The notes beneath the pieces are model-generated. The model searched no databases, was not told the origin of the DNA, and saw nothing but the letters and a program-made list of their open reading frames with translations. Source: Bacteroidales bacterium (GTDB lineage: Bacteria > Bacteroidota > Bacteroidia > Bacteroidales > Muribaculaceae). From it: DNA of 14,666 bases. The DNA lies in NCBI GenBank assembly GCA_004552725.1, contig SFNM01000047.1:1-14666 (forward strand), given 5' to 3'. Every line of letters begins with the position of its first letter. The stretch's first letter is position 1. The position numbers and the translations under genes were made by a program. Positions 7,539-14,333 of the stretch are shown piece by piece.

Positions 7539-9428
7539 ATGGAACCACTCAAACACGAGTGCGGCGTAGCCCTCATACGGCTACGTCGCCCTCTATCTTA
7601 TTTTAAAGAAAAATACGGTAGTTACACTTACGCCTTGGATAAGTTGTACCTCCTGATGGAGAAGCAGCATAATCGCGGCCAAGAAGCTGCAGGCGTCGGT
7701 GTGGTGAAACAAAACGGTACACCAGGCCACGAACTAATCTTTCGCGAACGTGCGCTCGGTAAAGATGCCATACCTACAATCTTCGGCAAAATTGGTCAAG
7801 AAATTCCGGAAGATGTCAACTCTTTGCCCGAAGACGAAGTAGATATGTTCGCCCCCTTTATCGGCCAGGTGTATATGGGCCATTTACGCTATTCCACTAC
7901 AGGAAAAAGCGGCTTGATGTATGCCCACCCTGTGCTCCGTCGCAACAACTGGCGCTCGCGCTCGTTGATGCTTTGCGGCAACTTTAATATGACCAATGTC
8001 AGTGCGATGTTCGACCGCGTGGTCTCCTCCGGTCAGCATCCACGTATATATAGCGACACCAACATCATTCTTGAGCAAGTTGGCTACGCGCTCGATAAAG
8101 AAAACCATCGTCTTTATCGTGATTATCGCGACACTCTGCACGATCCGGCTCTGGCTCTTGCCATCGAAGATAACCTCGATATGGGCGCAGTGCTTCGCAA
8201 TGTGGCCCCTCAGTGGGATGGTGGATATGTGATGTGTGGCGTTGTCGGTTCCGGCGATATGTTTGCAATGCGCGACTCCCATGGCATCCGCCCCGGTTTT
8301 TACTACTACGACGATGAAGTGGTGGTAGTGGCATCCGAACGCCCGGTAATTCAAACCACTTTCAATGTTCCTGCCGATGCAGTACACGAACTCGGGTTCG
8401 GCCAAGCAATCATCGTTAACAAGGCCGGCGATATTTCGTTGCAGCAAATCCTCGAACCGTTGGATAATCGTCGATGCTCATTCGAGCGGATTTACTTCTC
8501 GCGCGGTAGCGATGTAGATATTTATCGCGAGCGCAAAGCCCTCGGTGCTGCTTTAGTTAACGATATTCTCAAAATGGTAAATTATGATGTGGAACACACT
8601 GTGTTCTCCTTCATTCCAAACACCGCCGAGGTCGCTTTCTTTGGTATGACACAGGAACTCGAGCACATGCTCGACCGTTGCAAACTTCGCGATATCAAGC
8701 AATTAATTGCACAAGGACGCGATGATGATGAGTCGCTTAGGCAAGTCTTGCGCCGCCGCATCCGCATCGAGAAAGTAGCCATCAAAGACGTTAAAATGCG
8801 CACGTTTATCACCGAAGGCTCATCGCGCGATGATATGGTGGCTCATGTCTACGATGTGACATACGGCACCATCACACCCGATGTCGACACCCTTGTGATT
8901 ATCGACGACAGCATAGTTCGTGGAACCACACTTCGCCAATCAATCTTGCGACAACTCGACCGCTTGCATCCTGCACGCATAATAGTTGTAAGTTCCTCGC
9001 CGCAAGTGCGTTATCCCGACTATTACGGCATAGATATGTCGGCCCTCGACCAGTTCATTGCATTCCATGCCGCTATTCGCCTCCTTCGCCTTTCCGGTCG
9101 TGAGAACGTCCTACATCAAGTATATAAAAATTGTATCAATCAGCGTAATCTTCCTGACAGCGAACGCACCAACTGTGTGAAAGATATTTATGCTCCTTTC
9201 TCGGAGACCGAAATATCGCAGTCAATCGCTGCTCTCCTCGTTGAAGAAAGTACGCACCCCCTCAAAGCCAAAATAGACATCCTGTACCAATCGCTTACCG
9301 GCCTTCACCAAGCAATCCCGGAATATCCCGGCGACTGGTATTTCTCGGGCGACTACCCCACCCCCGGAGGCAATCGAATGGTCAACGAAGCCTACATCGA
9401 CTTTTACGAACACAATATCCAACAATAA
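7539..9428 (+). CDS. Long PurF-like amidophosphoribosyltransferase
   Basis: The family transfers glutamine amide nitrogen to PRPP, giving phosphoribosylamine, the first committed step of purine synthesis. The N-terminal class II glutaminase has Cys8 after a seven-residue propeptide (MEPLKHE/CGV), HNRGQEAAG (44-52) and GHLRYSTTG (114-122) with the substrate-binding Arg. The phosphoribosyltransferase half has the PRPP loop VIIDDSIVRGTT (453-464). At 629 residues it is about 120 longer than E. coli PurF; extra sequence lies in the glutaminase domain, around 380-425 and at the C-terminus. Where canonical PurF has an oxyanion-hole NGN, this has CGNFNMTN (146-153). The 4Fe-4S cysteine set of Bacillus-type PurF is absent (P-D-YYGID instead of P-C-FYGID). 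The gene begins directly after the glnN stop (TAAATG), so it is probably translationally coupled. It may be a paralogue with its own role in nitrogen metabolism rather than the sole PurF, hence no symbol. Confidence 0.85.
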   Translation: MEPLKHECGVALIRLRRPLSYFKEKYGSYTYALDKLYLLMEKQHNRGQEAAGVGVVKQNGTPGHELIFRERALGKDAIPTIFGKIGQEIPEDVNSLPEDEVDMFAPFIGQVYMGHLRYSTTGKSGLMYAHPVLRRNNWRSRSLMLCGNFNMTNVSAMFDRVVSSGQHPRIYSDTNIILEQVGYALDKENHRLYRDYRDTLHDPALALAIEDNLDMGAVLRNVAPQWDGGYVMCGVVGSGDMFAMRDSHGIRPGFYYYDDEVVVVASERPVIQTTFNVPADAVHELGFGQAIIVNKAGDISLQQILEPLDNRRCSFERIYFSRGSDVDIYRERKALGAALVNDILKMVNYDVEHTVFSFIPNTAEVAFFGMTQELEHMLDRCKLRDIKQLIAQGRDDDESLRQVLRRRIRIEKVAIKDVKMRTFITEGSSRDDMVAHVYDVTYGTITPDVDTLVIIDDSIVRGTTLRQSILRQLDRLHPARIIVVSSSPQVRYPDYYGIDMSALDQFIAFHAAIRLLRLSGRENVLHQVYKNCINQRNLPDSERTNCVKDIYAPFSETEISQSIAALLVEESTHPLKAKIDILYQSLTGLHQAIPEYPGDWYFSGDYPTPGGNRMVNEAYIDFYEHNIQQ

Positions 9429-9447
9429 GTGCAGTTTCTAAGCAATC

Positions 9448-9479
9448 AGGGCACCAAAGCCATCCGGCCAAGGTGCCCT
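9448..9479. terminator. Hairpin between convergent purF-like gene and higA
   Basis: AGGGCACC (9448-9455) pairs perfectly with GGTGCCCT (9472-9479); inside, GCC/GGC can pair to leave a small loop. It begins 19 bases after the purF-like stop and ends 22 bases beyond the higA stop, so it suits bidirectional termination between convergent genes. U-tracts are weak on both sides. The loop carries CCATCCGG (9460-9467), the octamer repeated many times near the right end. Confidence 0.6.
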
Positions 9480-9501
9480 AATTCCATATCCGAGAGTTTC
9501 T

Positions 9502-9807
9502 TTAGAAAATAGGTTTCACAACTTCAACGCGTAAGCCCAATGCGCTAATAATGCGATAGAACGCTCCAACGCTCGGCACGATTACCCCATTTTCAAGTTT
9601 AGAAATGTAAGATTTTGTTGAATGAATTTTTGCGGCCAATTCTGCCTGAGTCATTTTTGCTTCTTTCCTGGCATCAAGCAGTATTTGGCCGGAGTAGAAT
9701 GATAATGCATCCTCCTCAGCCTGAATCCGCTGAGCGGTGCCTTCCTTGCCGAAGCGCTCGTCAAGCACGGCATCGTAATCAGATATTTTGTGATTGTTTG
9801 TCTGCAT
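9502..9807 (-). CDS. higA: HigA-type antitoxin, Xre-family HTH protein
   Basis: The 101-residue protein has a helix-turn-helix DNA-binding domain at about 42-96; MTQAELAAKI and STKSYISKLENG (52-74) are the two core helices. In HigBA systems this protein neutralises the toxin and represses their shared promoter. The N-terminal 40 residues are acidic and probably contact the toxin. The start codon lies within the end of the toxin gene (29-base overlap). It is preceded by a perfect Shine-Dalgarno AAGGAGG (minus strand of 9814-9820) six bases from the ATG, the only such site seen before any gene in this window. The base composition is more AT-rich than its neighbours, in keeping with a mobile accessory module. 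The HTH assignment is firm; pairing with the adjacent toxin follows from gene order. Confidence 0.88.
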   Translation of the reverse strand: MQTNNHKISDYDAVLDERFGKEGTAQRIQAEEDALSFYSGQILLDARKEAKMTQAELAAKIHSTKSYISKLENGVIVPSVGAFYRIISALGLRVEVVKPIF

Positions 9808-10120
9808 AATAAGCCTCCTTTATTCGAATTGCTTTATCGATTTCATTAATAGGTGTTTTTTGACTTTTTTTCTGAAAGCCATTGAAGAGCACTACAATAT
9901 GTCCTTCATCAAAGATAAAGAAAACTCTAAAAATGTTTCCTCCATATTCGGTGCGTAGCTCATAAATGCCGTCTCGAATAAGCTTTACAAATTTGAACGG
10001 TAATCTATCTTGCGTCTTTAAAAGGAGCAAACCATATTGAATCTTTTCTTGTTCTTTGGAAGTGAGTGTCCCCATAAAAGCTTCAAAATAGCCTCCGTAT
10101 GTTAATATTCTTCTTTTCAT
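9779..10120 (-). CDS. higB: HigB/RelE-type toxin (phage Gp49-like family)
   Basis: The 113-residue protein belongs to the RelE/HigB-like group of mRNA interferases, which cleave mRNA on the ribosome. Recognisable family features are LKTQDRLPFKFVKLIRDGIY (35-54), ELRTEYGGNIFRVFFIFD and the C-terminal VVLFNGFQKKSQKTP. The toxin gene comes first and overlaps the antitoxin, the HigBA order. The ATG at 10120 lies about where the predicted transcript starts, so the message may be leaderless; the next Met (residue 16) would cut off conserved N-terminal sequence. There is no Shine-Dalgarno. The activity is inferred from family; whether this toxin is still active cannot be judged from sequence. Confidence 0.85.
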   Translation of the reverse strand: MKRRILTYGGYFEAFMGTLTSKEQEKIQYGLLLLKTQDRLPFKFVKLIRDGIYELRTEYGGNIFRVFFIFDEGHIVVLFNGFQKKSQKTPINEIDKAIRIKEAYYADKQSQNI

Positions 10121-10124
10121 TCGG

Positions 10125-10156
10125 CAAAGTTACAAAATGTTGTTCAATCTTGCAAC
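10125..10156 (-). promoter_or_regulatory. higBA promoter with possible overlapping operator
   Basis: On the minus strand GTTG (TTG at 10156-10154) is followed after 21 bases by TAACTTTG (10132-10125), a good -33/-7 pair. The -7 element ends only four bases before the higB ATG. An imperfect inverted repeat, AAAATGTTG (10135-10143) with CAACTTTT (10154-10161), overlaps the spacer and -33 and is a candidate HigA operator, but it is short and AT-rich and could be chance. Confidence 0.6.
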
Positions 10157-10262
10157 TTTTATCCTGAATTTCTCAACTCATTGCAGCGATTTTTAGGTTG
10201 TTTTGCGGTTTTGTGGGCTGATTTTTATGCTCTTGAGCATTTTTGGCAAGTTTTTCGGAGTT

Positions 10263-10297
10263 TTTGCGTTATTTCTAAAAGATTTTTCGTAAATTCG
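10263..10297 (+). promoter_or_regulatory. Probable promoter of the glucanotransferase gene
   Basis: TTTG (10263-10266) is followed after 23 bases by TAAATTCG (10290-10297), one mismatch from TAnnTTTG. The predicted transcript would start near 10302, giving a leader of about 63 bases. The stretch between 10162 and 10262 is T/G-rich on this strand and holds nothing else I can assign. Confidence 0.5.
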
Positions 10298-10365
10298 CAG
10301 TGCTTTTAGGCATTTATCATAATATTCAGATATTCAATAACTAATATCATAAGAACTTATCCAAA

Positions 10366-13038
10366 ATGAAGTTAACCTTCTATATCGACTACCGTACCAA
10401 TTGGGGCGAAGCGTTGTATATCTCCGGCAACGTAGAACCTCTTGGCAACGATGACTACACCAAGGCTGTATCACTCAAACTTGAAGGAACAGAGCATTGG
10501 AGCCTTTCGCTCGAACTCCCCGATGACATCGCTGATTTTGAGTATCATTACGAGGTACGTCACGAAAATGGCGGTTGCAAGCGCGAATGGGGCCCTGCCC
10601 ATCGCTTCCTCCGCGGACGCAGTGCGCGCAACTACACCGTATACGACCGTTGGCAAGACCAACCTTGGGACAAGCCCTACTATGCCTCAGCTTTCACCGA
10701 TTGCATTTGCAAACGTGCCGAGCAAGGCAAGACAGTTTTGCCTCGTCAAGGTTATGTAACCTTCGCCGTGGCTGCTCCTATGTTGCAACCCGATTGGAAA
10801 TTAGCCATTTGCGGCGCTTCGCAGTCGCTCGGCAATTGGGATCCGGCCAAAGCAGTCGCTATGAGCGATGCCGAATTTCCCATTTGGAAGGCTACGGTTG
10901 ATGGTAAAGACCTCGACCCCGACACCGAATACAAATTTCTCATCCTCGACCATAATGGCGAAGTAGTAGCATGGGAAGGTGGCAACAATCGCTCTATCGC
11001 AGTGGAAGTTCGTCCCGACCAATGCACCCTGCTGGCCGGTATGCGCTTTATCAATCCACTCTCCCCTTGGAAAGGTGCAGGTACAGCCATTCCCGTATTC
11101 TCCTTGCGTAGCGAAGCCGACTTCGGCGTAGGTGACTTCTATGACATCAAGAAAATGGTGGACTGGTGTGCCGCGACAGGTCAAAAGATGTTGCAAATTT
11201 TGCCCATCAACGACACCACAATGACCCACACTTGGACCGATTCCTATCCCTACGAGTCCAACTCCTGCTTCGCACTCCACCCGATGTATCTTCGTCTCGA
11301 AGAACTTGGCACACTGGCCGACCCCGCTCGTCGCGAATACTTCGAAAACTTGCGTTTGGAGCTCAACGCACTTCCTGCCGTTGATTACGAACGCGTCAAC
11401 AATGCCAAAATCGAATACTTCCACGAAATCTTTGCTCAAGAAGGCAAACGTGTGCTCTCTTCAGCCGCTTACAAGGCCTTCATGGACAAGAACAGCGAAT
11501 GGCTGCTGCCTTACGCCGCTTTCTGCGTGCTCCGCGACAAGTTCGGCACCGCCACCATCGCCCGCTGGGAAGAATATGCCGTGTACGACAAAGCCAAAGT
11601 GGACCAATTCATCGCCGACAACCGCTCGGATATCGACTACGTTTGCTATCTCCAATTCAACCTCGACAAGCAAATGCGCCACGTTCACGAATACGCCGGC
11701 GACCATGGTATTGCTATTAAAGGCGATATCCCAATCGGCATTTCGCGCAACAGCGTTGACGCTTGGCTCTATCCCCACCTCTTCTTCCTCGACAGCCAAG
11801 CCGGTGCTCCGCCCGACGACTTCTCCGTAAATGGTCAAAACTGGGGCTTCCCAACCTACAACTGGGAAGAAATGGCTCGCGACGGTTTCGCTTGGTGGAA
11901 AGCACGTTTCCGCAAAATGTCGGAATACTTCGACGCTTACCGCATCGACCACGTGCTCGGCTTCTTCCGCATCTGGCAAATACCCACCACCCAAGTGCAC
12001 GGCCTGCTCGGTGTGTTCCACCCCGCCCTGCCCTTCACCGTGGATGAGCTCCGCTATAACTACGACTTCTGGCTCGACGTTGACCTCCAAACCACACCCT
12101 ACATCATGGATCACTTCCTCGGCGATTTCTTCGGCGAATACACCGAAGAAGCTCGCAGCCGATTCATGTACTCGCTTGGTTACGGTCGCTACAAACTCAA
12201 AGACGACTTCGCTACCCAGCGCGCCGTGGTCGACTACTTCGCCGGCGAAGAACAAAACGAGAAGAACATCCGTCTGCGCGACGGTCTGCTCGGCCTCATC
12301 GACCAAGTGCTCTTCGTGGAAGACCCGTATGAAAAAGGCAAGTACCACCCGCGTATCTCCGCCCAATTCACCTACACCTACCGCGCGCTCAACGACTACG
12401 AACGCTGGTGCTTCGACCGCCTCTACAACGATTTCTTCTATCGCCGCCACAACGACTTCTGGTACGGCAAAGCCATGTGGAAACTGCCCCCGTTGCTCGA
12501 AGCTACCAACATGCTCACCTGCGCTGAGGATCTCGGTATGATTCCTAACTGTGTGCCGGCCGTGATGAGCAACCTCCAAATCCTCTCGCTCGAAATCCAA
12601 CGTATGCCCAAGGATCCCACCGTGCAATTCGGCAACACTTGGACCTACCCCTACAACAGCGTCTGCACCACATCAACTCACGACATGGGTGGCATCCGCG
12701 TTTGGTGGGAAGAAAATCGCGAAAAGACGTCCAACTTCTACCACAACACCCTCGGTAACGGTGGCGATGTACCCTACTTTGCCGAACCGTGGGTTTGTCG
12801 CCAAATCCTCGACCAGCACGTCAAATCGCCCTCGATGCTCTGCATCATCCCCTTGGCCGACTGGCTTTCGATGGATGGCAACCTCCGCCGCGAAAATCCC
12901 GCCGACGAGGTGATCAACGTGCCCGCCAACCCCAAACACTACTGGCGCTATCGTATGCACATCACCCTGGAAGAACTCCAGCAAGCGCATGAATTCAACA
13001 CATCTCTCACCGAGATGATTAAGAACTCAGGTCGCTAA
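10366..13038 (+). CDS. malQ: 4-alpha-glucanotransferase, DPE2-type, with two starch-binding domains
   Basis: This glycoside hydrolase family 77 enzyme moves glucosyl or maltooligosaccharide units between alpha-1,4-glucans, part of cytoplasmic maltose and glycogen metabolism; no signal peptide is seen. The 890 residues comprise two N-terminal CBM20 starch-binding domains (about 1-110 and 127-222) and a GH77 barrel from about 230. Catalytic residues are the nucleophile Asp528 in FDAYRIDH, the acid/base Glu721 in CAEDLG and Asp773 in STHD. The nucleophile and acid/base are 193 residues apart instead of about 48 in E. coli MalQ, showing a roughly 145-residue insertion in the barrel. That insertion and the paired CBM20 domains are the mark of plant DPE2-type enzymes, which act on maltose and a polymeric acceptor. 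The first ATG is used; no Shine-Dalgarno. The gene stands alone with its own promoter and terminator; no other sugar gene is in the window. Confidence 0.95.
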   Translation: MKLTFYIDYRTNWGEALYISGNVEPLGNDDYTKAVSLKLEGTEHWSLSLELPDDIADFEYHYEVRHENGGCKREWGPAHRFLRGRSARNYTVYDRWQDQPWDKPYYASAFTDCICKRAEQGKTVLPRQGYVTFAVAAPMLQPDWKLAICGASQSLGNWDPAKAVAMSDAEFPIWKATVDGKDLDPDTEYKFLILDHNGEVVAWEGGNNRSIAVEVRPDQCTLLAGMRFINPLSPWKGAGTAIPVFSLRSEADFGVGDFYDIKKMVDWCAATGQKMLQILPINDTTMTHTWTDSYPYESNSCFALHPMYLRLEELGTLADPARREYFENLRLELNALPAVDYERVNNAKIEYFHEIFAQEGKRVLSSAAYKAFMDKNSEWLLPYAAFCVLRDKFGTATIARWEEYAVYDKAKVDQFIADNRSDIDYVCYLQFNLDKQMRHVHEYAGDHGIAIKGDIPIGISRNSVDAWLYPHLFFLDSQAGAPPDDFSVNGQNWGFPTYNWEEMARDGFAWWKARFRKMSEYFDAYRIDHVLGFFRIWQIPTTQVHGLLGVFHPALPFTVDELRYNYDFWLDVDLQTTPYIMDHFLGDFFGEYTEEARSRFMYSLGYGRYKLKDDFATQRAVVDYFAGEEQNEKNIRLRDGLLGLIDQVLFVEDPYEKGKYHPRISAQFTYTYRALNDYERWCFDRLYNDFFYRRHNDFWYGKAMWKLPPLLEATNMLTCAEDLGMIPNCVPAVMSNLQILSLEIQRMPKDPTVQFGNTWTYPYNSVCTTSTHDMGGIRVWWEENREKTSNFYHNTLGNGGDVPYFAEPWVCRQILDQHVKSPSMLCIIPLADWLSMDGNLRRENPADEVINVPANPKHYWRYRMHITLEELQQAHEFNTSLTEMIKNSGR

Positions 13039-13049
13039 TCTACAAAGGT

Positions 13050-13121
13050 ACGAGTAAAGAGGGACGAGGCACGAGACTGCCCCGCCCCTCTTTGCGTTTA
13101 GTGGAGAGTGGAGAGGTAAGA
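13050..13121 (+). repeat. Degenerate heptanucleotide repeats after malQ
   Basis: ACGAGTA, AAGAGGG, ACGAGGC and ACGAGAC run in phase at 13050-13077. GTGGAGA, GTGGAGA and GGTAAGA run in phase at 13101-13121. The 7-base period is visible by eye though the units are imperfect. Confidence 0.5.
13056..13093 (+). terminator. Probable terminator of malQ
   Basis: AAAGAGGG (13056-13063) pairs with CCCTCTTT (13086-13093); inside, CG/CG and GGCA/TGCC can pair with single mismatches. GCGTTTA follows. It lies 17 bases after the malQ stop. The left arm overlaps a series of degenerate 7-base units, so it may be a repeat-derived hairpin that serves as terminator. Confidence 0.55.
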
Positions 13122-13126
13122 GCACC

Positions 13127-13225
13127 GCGGCCGTCAGGCCGGGTTCGGCGCAGAGAAGCGCCCGCCGCGTTGCGGTTCGGTGGCGAGGCGGCAGCCGAGC
13201 TGCTTGCGGCCGGAAGGCCGGGTTC
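13127..13225 (+). repeat. Pair of 20-base GC-rich direct repeats with hairpin potential
   Basis: 13127-13146 and 13206-13225 agree at 18 of 20 bases: GCGGCCG, two variable bases, then AGGCCGGGTTC. Each contains a small GGCC...GGCC self-complementary core. The 59 bases between them are also very GC-rich, in sharp contrast to the AT-rich sequence that follows from 13241. No gene is seen in 13039-13280. Confidence 0.55.
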
Positions 13226-13273
13226 AGTACCCCGCCGCCGCGCACTTTTTCGCAAAAAATAATTGCGAAGAAA

Positions 13274-13305
13274 TTTGGTTATGTCGGCCATTATTCGTAA
13301 TTTTG
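13274..13305 (+). promoter_or_regulatory. Consensus promoter overlapping the start of a small gene
   Basis: TTTG (13274-13277), 20 bases, then TAATTTTG (13298-13305) is a perfect match to the Bacteroidota promoter. It overlaps the first nine codons of the hypothetical gene at 13281, so transcription from it would begin near 13310, inside that gene. Either the gene is made from an upstream promoter I cannot see, or the product of this locus is an RNA of about 250 bases ending at the 13525-13556 terminator. Confidence 0.45.
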
Positions 13306-13469
13306 CATTAGAAAACAACGGCGAACGCGCCGCGAACATACACCACATCAAAGTTGATTGGGAAACTCGTCAATTTTACGTGAACTACCGAGACAATCTT
13401 ACACGCCCAATGGCGGGCCCCATCCCTTACGGGACAGCCTCTGAGCCGGGGGATTACAAAGGACGGTAA
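13281..13469 (+). CDS. Hypothetical protein, 62 residues
   Basis: I do not recognise this gene. ATG 13281 opens a 62-codon frame; a TTG at 13263 could extend it by six residues, limited by a stop at 13258-13260. The codons resemble those of neighbouring genes (GCC, CGT, GAA, AAC preferred). The protein has a plausible folded stretch, HHIKVDWETRQFYVNYRD (27-44), rich in alternating polar and aromatic residues as in beta strands, and ends GDYKGR. There is no signal peptide, membrane segment or known motif. No Shine-Dalgarno is present, as usual here. A strong promoter match inside the first codons argues against it and raises the alternative of a noncoding RNA. A strong terminator follows 55 bases after its stop, so the locus is clearly a transcription unit of some kind. 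Confidence 0.5.
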   Translation: MSAIIRNFALENNGERAANIHHIKVDWETRQFYVNYRDNLTRPMAGPIPYGTASEPGDYKGR

Positions 13470-13524
13470 GACCTCAAATCCTGTCTTTTCGGAGTTTCAT
13501 CGCATCCTTTGATGTGGCCCTCTA

Positions 13525-13556
13525 CAGAGGGAGCGAGTGTAAACTCGCTCCCTCTG
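13525..13556 (+). terminator. Strong terminator hairpin after the 62-codon gene
   Basis: A perfect 13-bp stem, CAGAGGGAGCGAG (13525-13537) with its complement (13544-13556), has a 6-base loop TGTAAA and is followed by CCTCGTTTATG. A smaller hairpin (CATC/GATG near 13499-13515) precedes it. It marks the end of a transcript coming from the left. Confidence 0.8.
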
Positions 13557-13611
13557 CCTCGTTTATGACATAGCGCTCAGCAAAGACGCGGACAGCAGCG
13601 GTTGGCGCGGC

Positions 13612-13658
13612 GGTTGGTAAAGACCATTTCTTACGATTTTTTTACGATTGCCATCCGG
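13612..13658 (+). repeat. ATCGT-phased module, copy A
   Basis: It begins GGTTGGTAAAGAC, continues with ACGAT units spaced 10-11 bases apart (the first degenerate, ACCAT) separated by T-rich runs, and ends GCCATCCGG. It is the direct-orientation partner of copy B and the inverted partner of copies C and D. Confidence 0.75.
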
Positions 13659-13670
13659 CGGCGCGGTTTA

Positions 13671-13733
13671 ACGAAGAAACGAAGGAACGAAATAACGAAT
13701 TTTTTCAACGTAAAACGTAAACGTAGAACGTAG
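13671..13733 (+). repeat. 8-base ACGAA tandem followed by ACGTA heptamers
   Basis: ACGAAGAA, ACGAAGGA, ACGAAATA and ACGAATTT begin at 13671, 13679, 13687 and 13695, an exact 8-base period. Six bases later come AACGTAA, AACGTAA, ACGTAG and AACGTAG (13707-13733), a 7-base period with one base lost. The ACGAA part recurs inverted at about 14533-14566. Confidence 0.7.
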
Positions 13734-13763
13734 TTATTTTGTCTTTCACGCAGAATTTTTGGA

Positions 13764-13812
13764 GTGGTTGGGGAGACGATTTCTTACGATTTTTTACGAT
13801 GCCATCCGGGTG
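13764..13812 (+). repeat. ATCGT-phased module, copy B
   Basis: It starts GGTTGGGGAGACGAT, has three ACGAT units exactly 10 bases apart with T-rich spacers, and ends GCCATCCGGGTGGG. It pairs with copy C in inverted orientation. Confidence 0.75.
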
Positions 13813-13844
13813 GGCATAATAGGACGAGGTAAATCACTGATAAA

Positions 13845-13886
13845 CAGCTGGTAGTGCCGCGGCTTGCTGCGGCAACACCAGGATGG
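13845..13886 (+). repeat. GC-rich module G, copy 1
   Basis: A 25-base core (13851-13875) is the exact reverse complement of 14345-14369. It can also fold on itself (GCCGC...GCGGC). It ends in GGATGG, related to the CCATCC start of the inverted copies. Confidence 0.75.
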
Positions 13887-13940
13887 CCCTGGCGGCTGTG
13901 GCGGATTGCTGTGGAAACAGCCGGATGGCTCGGCGGCGGC

Positions 13941-13986
13941 AGAGATCCCCTCCGGGGAACGTTAGCGGGGGGGCGTGGCCGCCGCC
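13941..13986 (+). repeat. GC-rich module H, copy 1
   Basis: 13941-13961 (AGAGATCCCC...GGGGAACG) is matched inverted at 14298-14319. The adjoining ACGTTAGCGGGGG...GGCCGCCGCC (13959-13986) is instead repeated in direct orientation at 14264-14289. One block is therefore shared both inverted and direct, a sign of rearrangement. Confidence 0.65.
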
Positions 13987-14297
13987 CGCGGTAGGAGGCG
14001 CTCCGCGCCACCAACTGCGGGTTAACGCCCGGAGAACTCGCACCGCGCGTACTGCCATACCGCTCCGCGGCATGGATGCTGAAATGCCGCAAAAGTGCGT
14101 CAAAAGACACAGTTTAATATTTAGATCTGCGGTTCGGCCATCCGGGTATGCCGCGGCAAGCCACGGCTCTACCTGTTAATACCTGATTATCAATGGATTA
14201 ACGCCTATTCAACTGTGGATTGTTTGCTCACTTTCGACAGCACTGGACTTTTGACACACTTTCACGTTAGCGGGGGCATGGCCGCCGCCACCGCATC
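13987..14297. other. Central segment of the inverted repeat, no gene seen
   Basis: It is GC-rich to about 14090, then AT-rich (14100-14270) apart from module G copy 2. It includes the short palindrome GGGTTAACGCCC region near 14020 and the direct H repeat at 14264-14289. Short open frames cross it, but they follow repeat sequence and look non-coding. Confidence 0.5.
14138..14175 (-). repeat. GC-rich module G, copy 2 (diverged)
   Basis: CCATCCGGG, then TGCCGCGGCAAGCCACGGC and CTACCTG correspond to copy 3 with several substitutions, in the same inverted orientation. It lies in the centre of the mosaic rather than in an arm. Confidence 0.6.
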
Positions 14298-14333
14298 CGT
14301 TCCCCCGGATGGGATCTCTTCAGCGGGCGCGGG

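Noticed and set aside
10227..10240. ATGCTCTTGAGCAT palindrome followed by TTTTT as a terminator
   Set aside because: The stem is only about five bases with a four-base loop, and no plus-strand gene lies upstream for it to terminate; higBA runs the other way.
11461..12627. 388-codon open frame on the minus strand inside malQ
   Set aside because: It is wholly antisense to a clear GH77 gene. The predicted protein is a low-complexity run of Val, Glu and His that reflects the codon bias of malQ, and no start signal is seen.
13027..13351. Minus-strand frames of 72 and 103 codons after malQ
   Set aside because: They translate the GC-rich repeats and the antisense of the small gene; the compositions are rich in Arg, Pro and Ala, with no gene-like pattern.
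13310..13560. tmRNA, RNase P RNA, SRP RNA or 6S RNA
   Set aside because: The characteristic conserved sequences of the first three are absent, and the ends do not pair as a 6S RNA rod would.
13784..14179. Open frames of 89-108 codons on both strands across the repeat mosaic
   Set aside because: They follow repeat module boundaries, overlap each other on both strands, and have repeat-derived sequence, so they are not considered genes.
13959..14289. Integron attC sites (GTTAGC and GTTAAC near GC-rich stems)
   Set aside because: There is no consistent pair of core sites around a hairpin, no cassette gene and no integrase.
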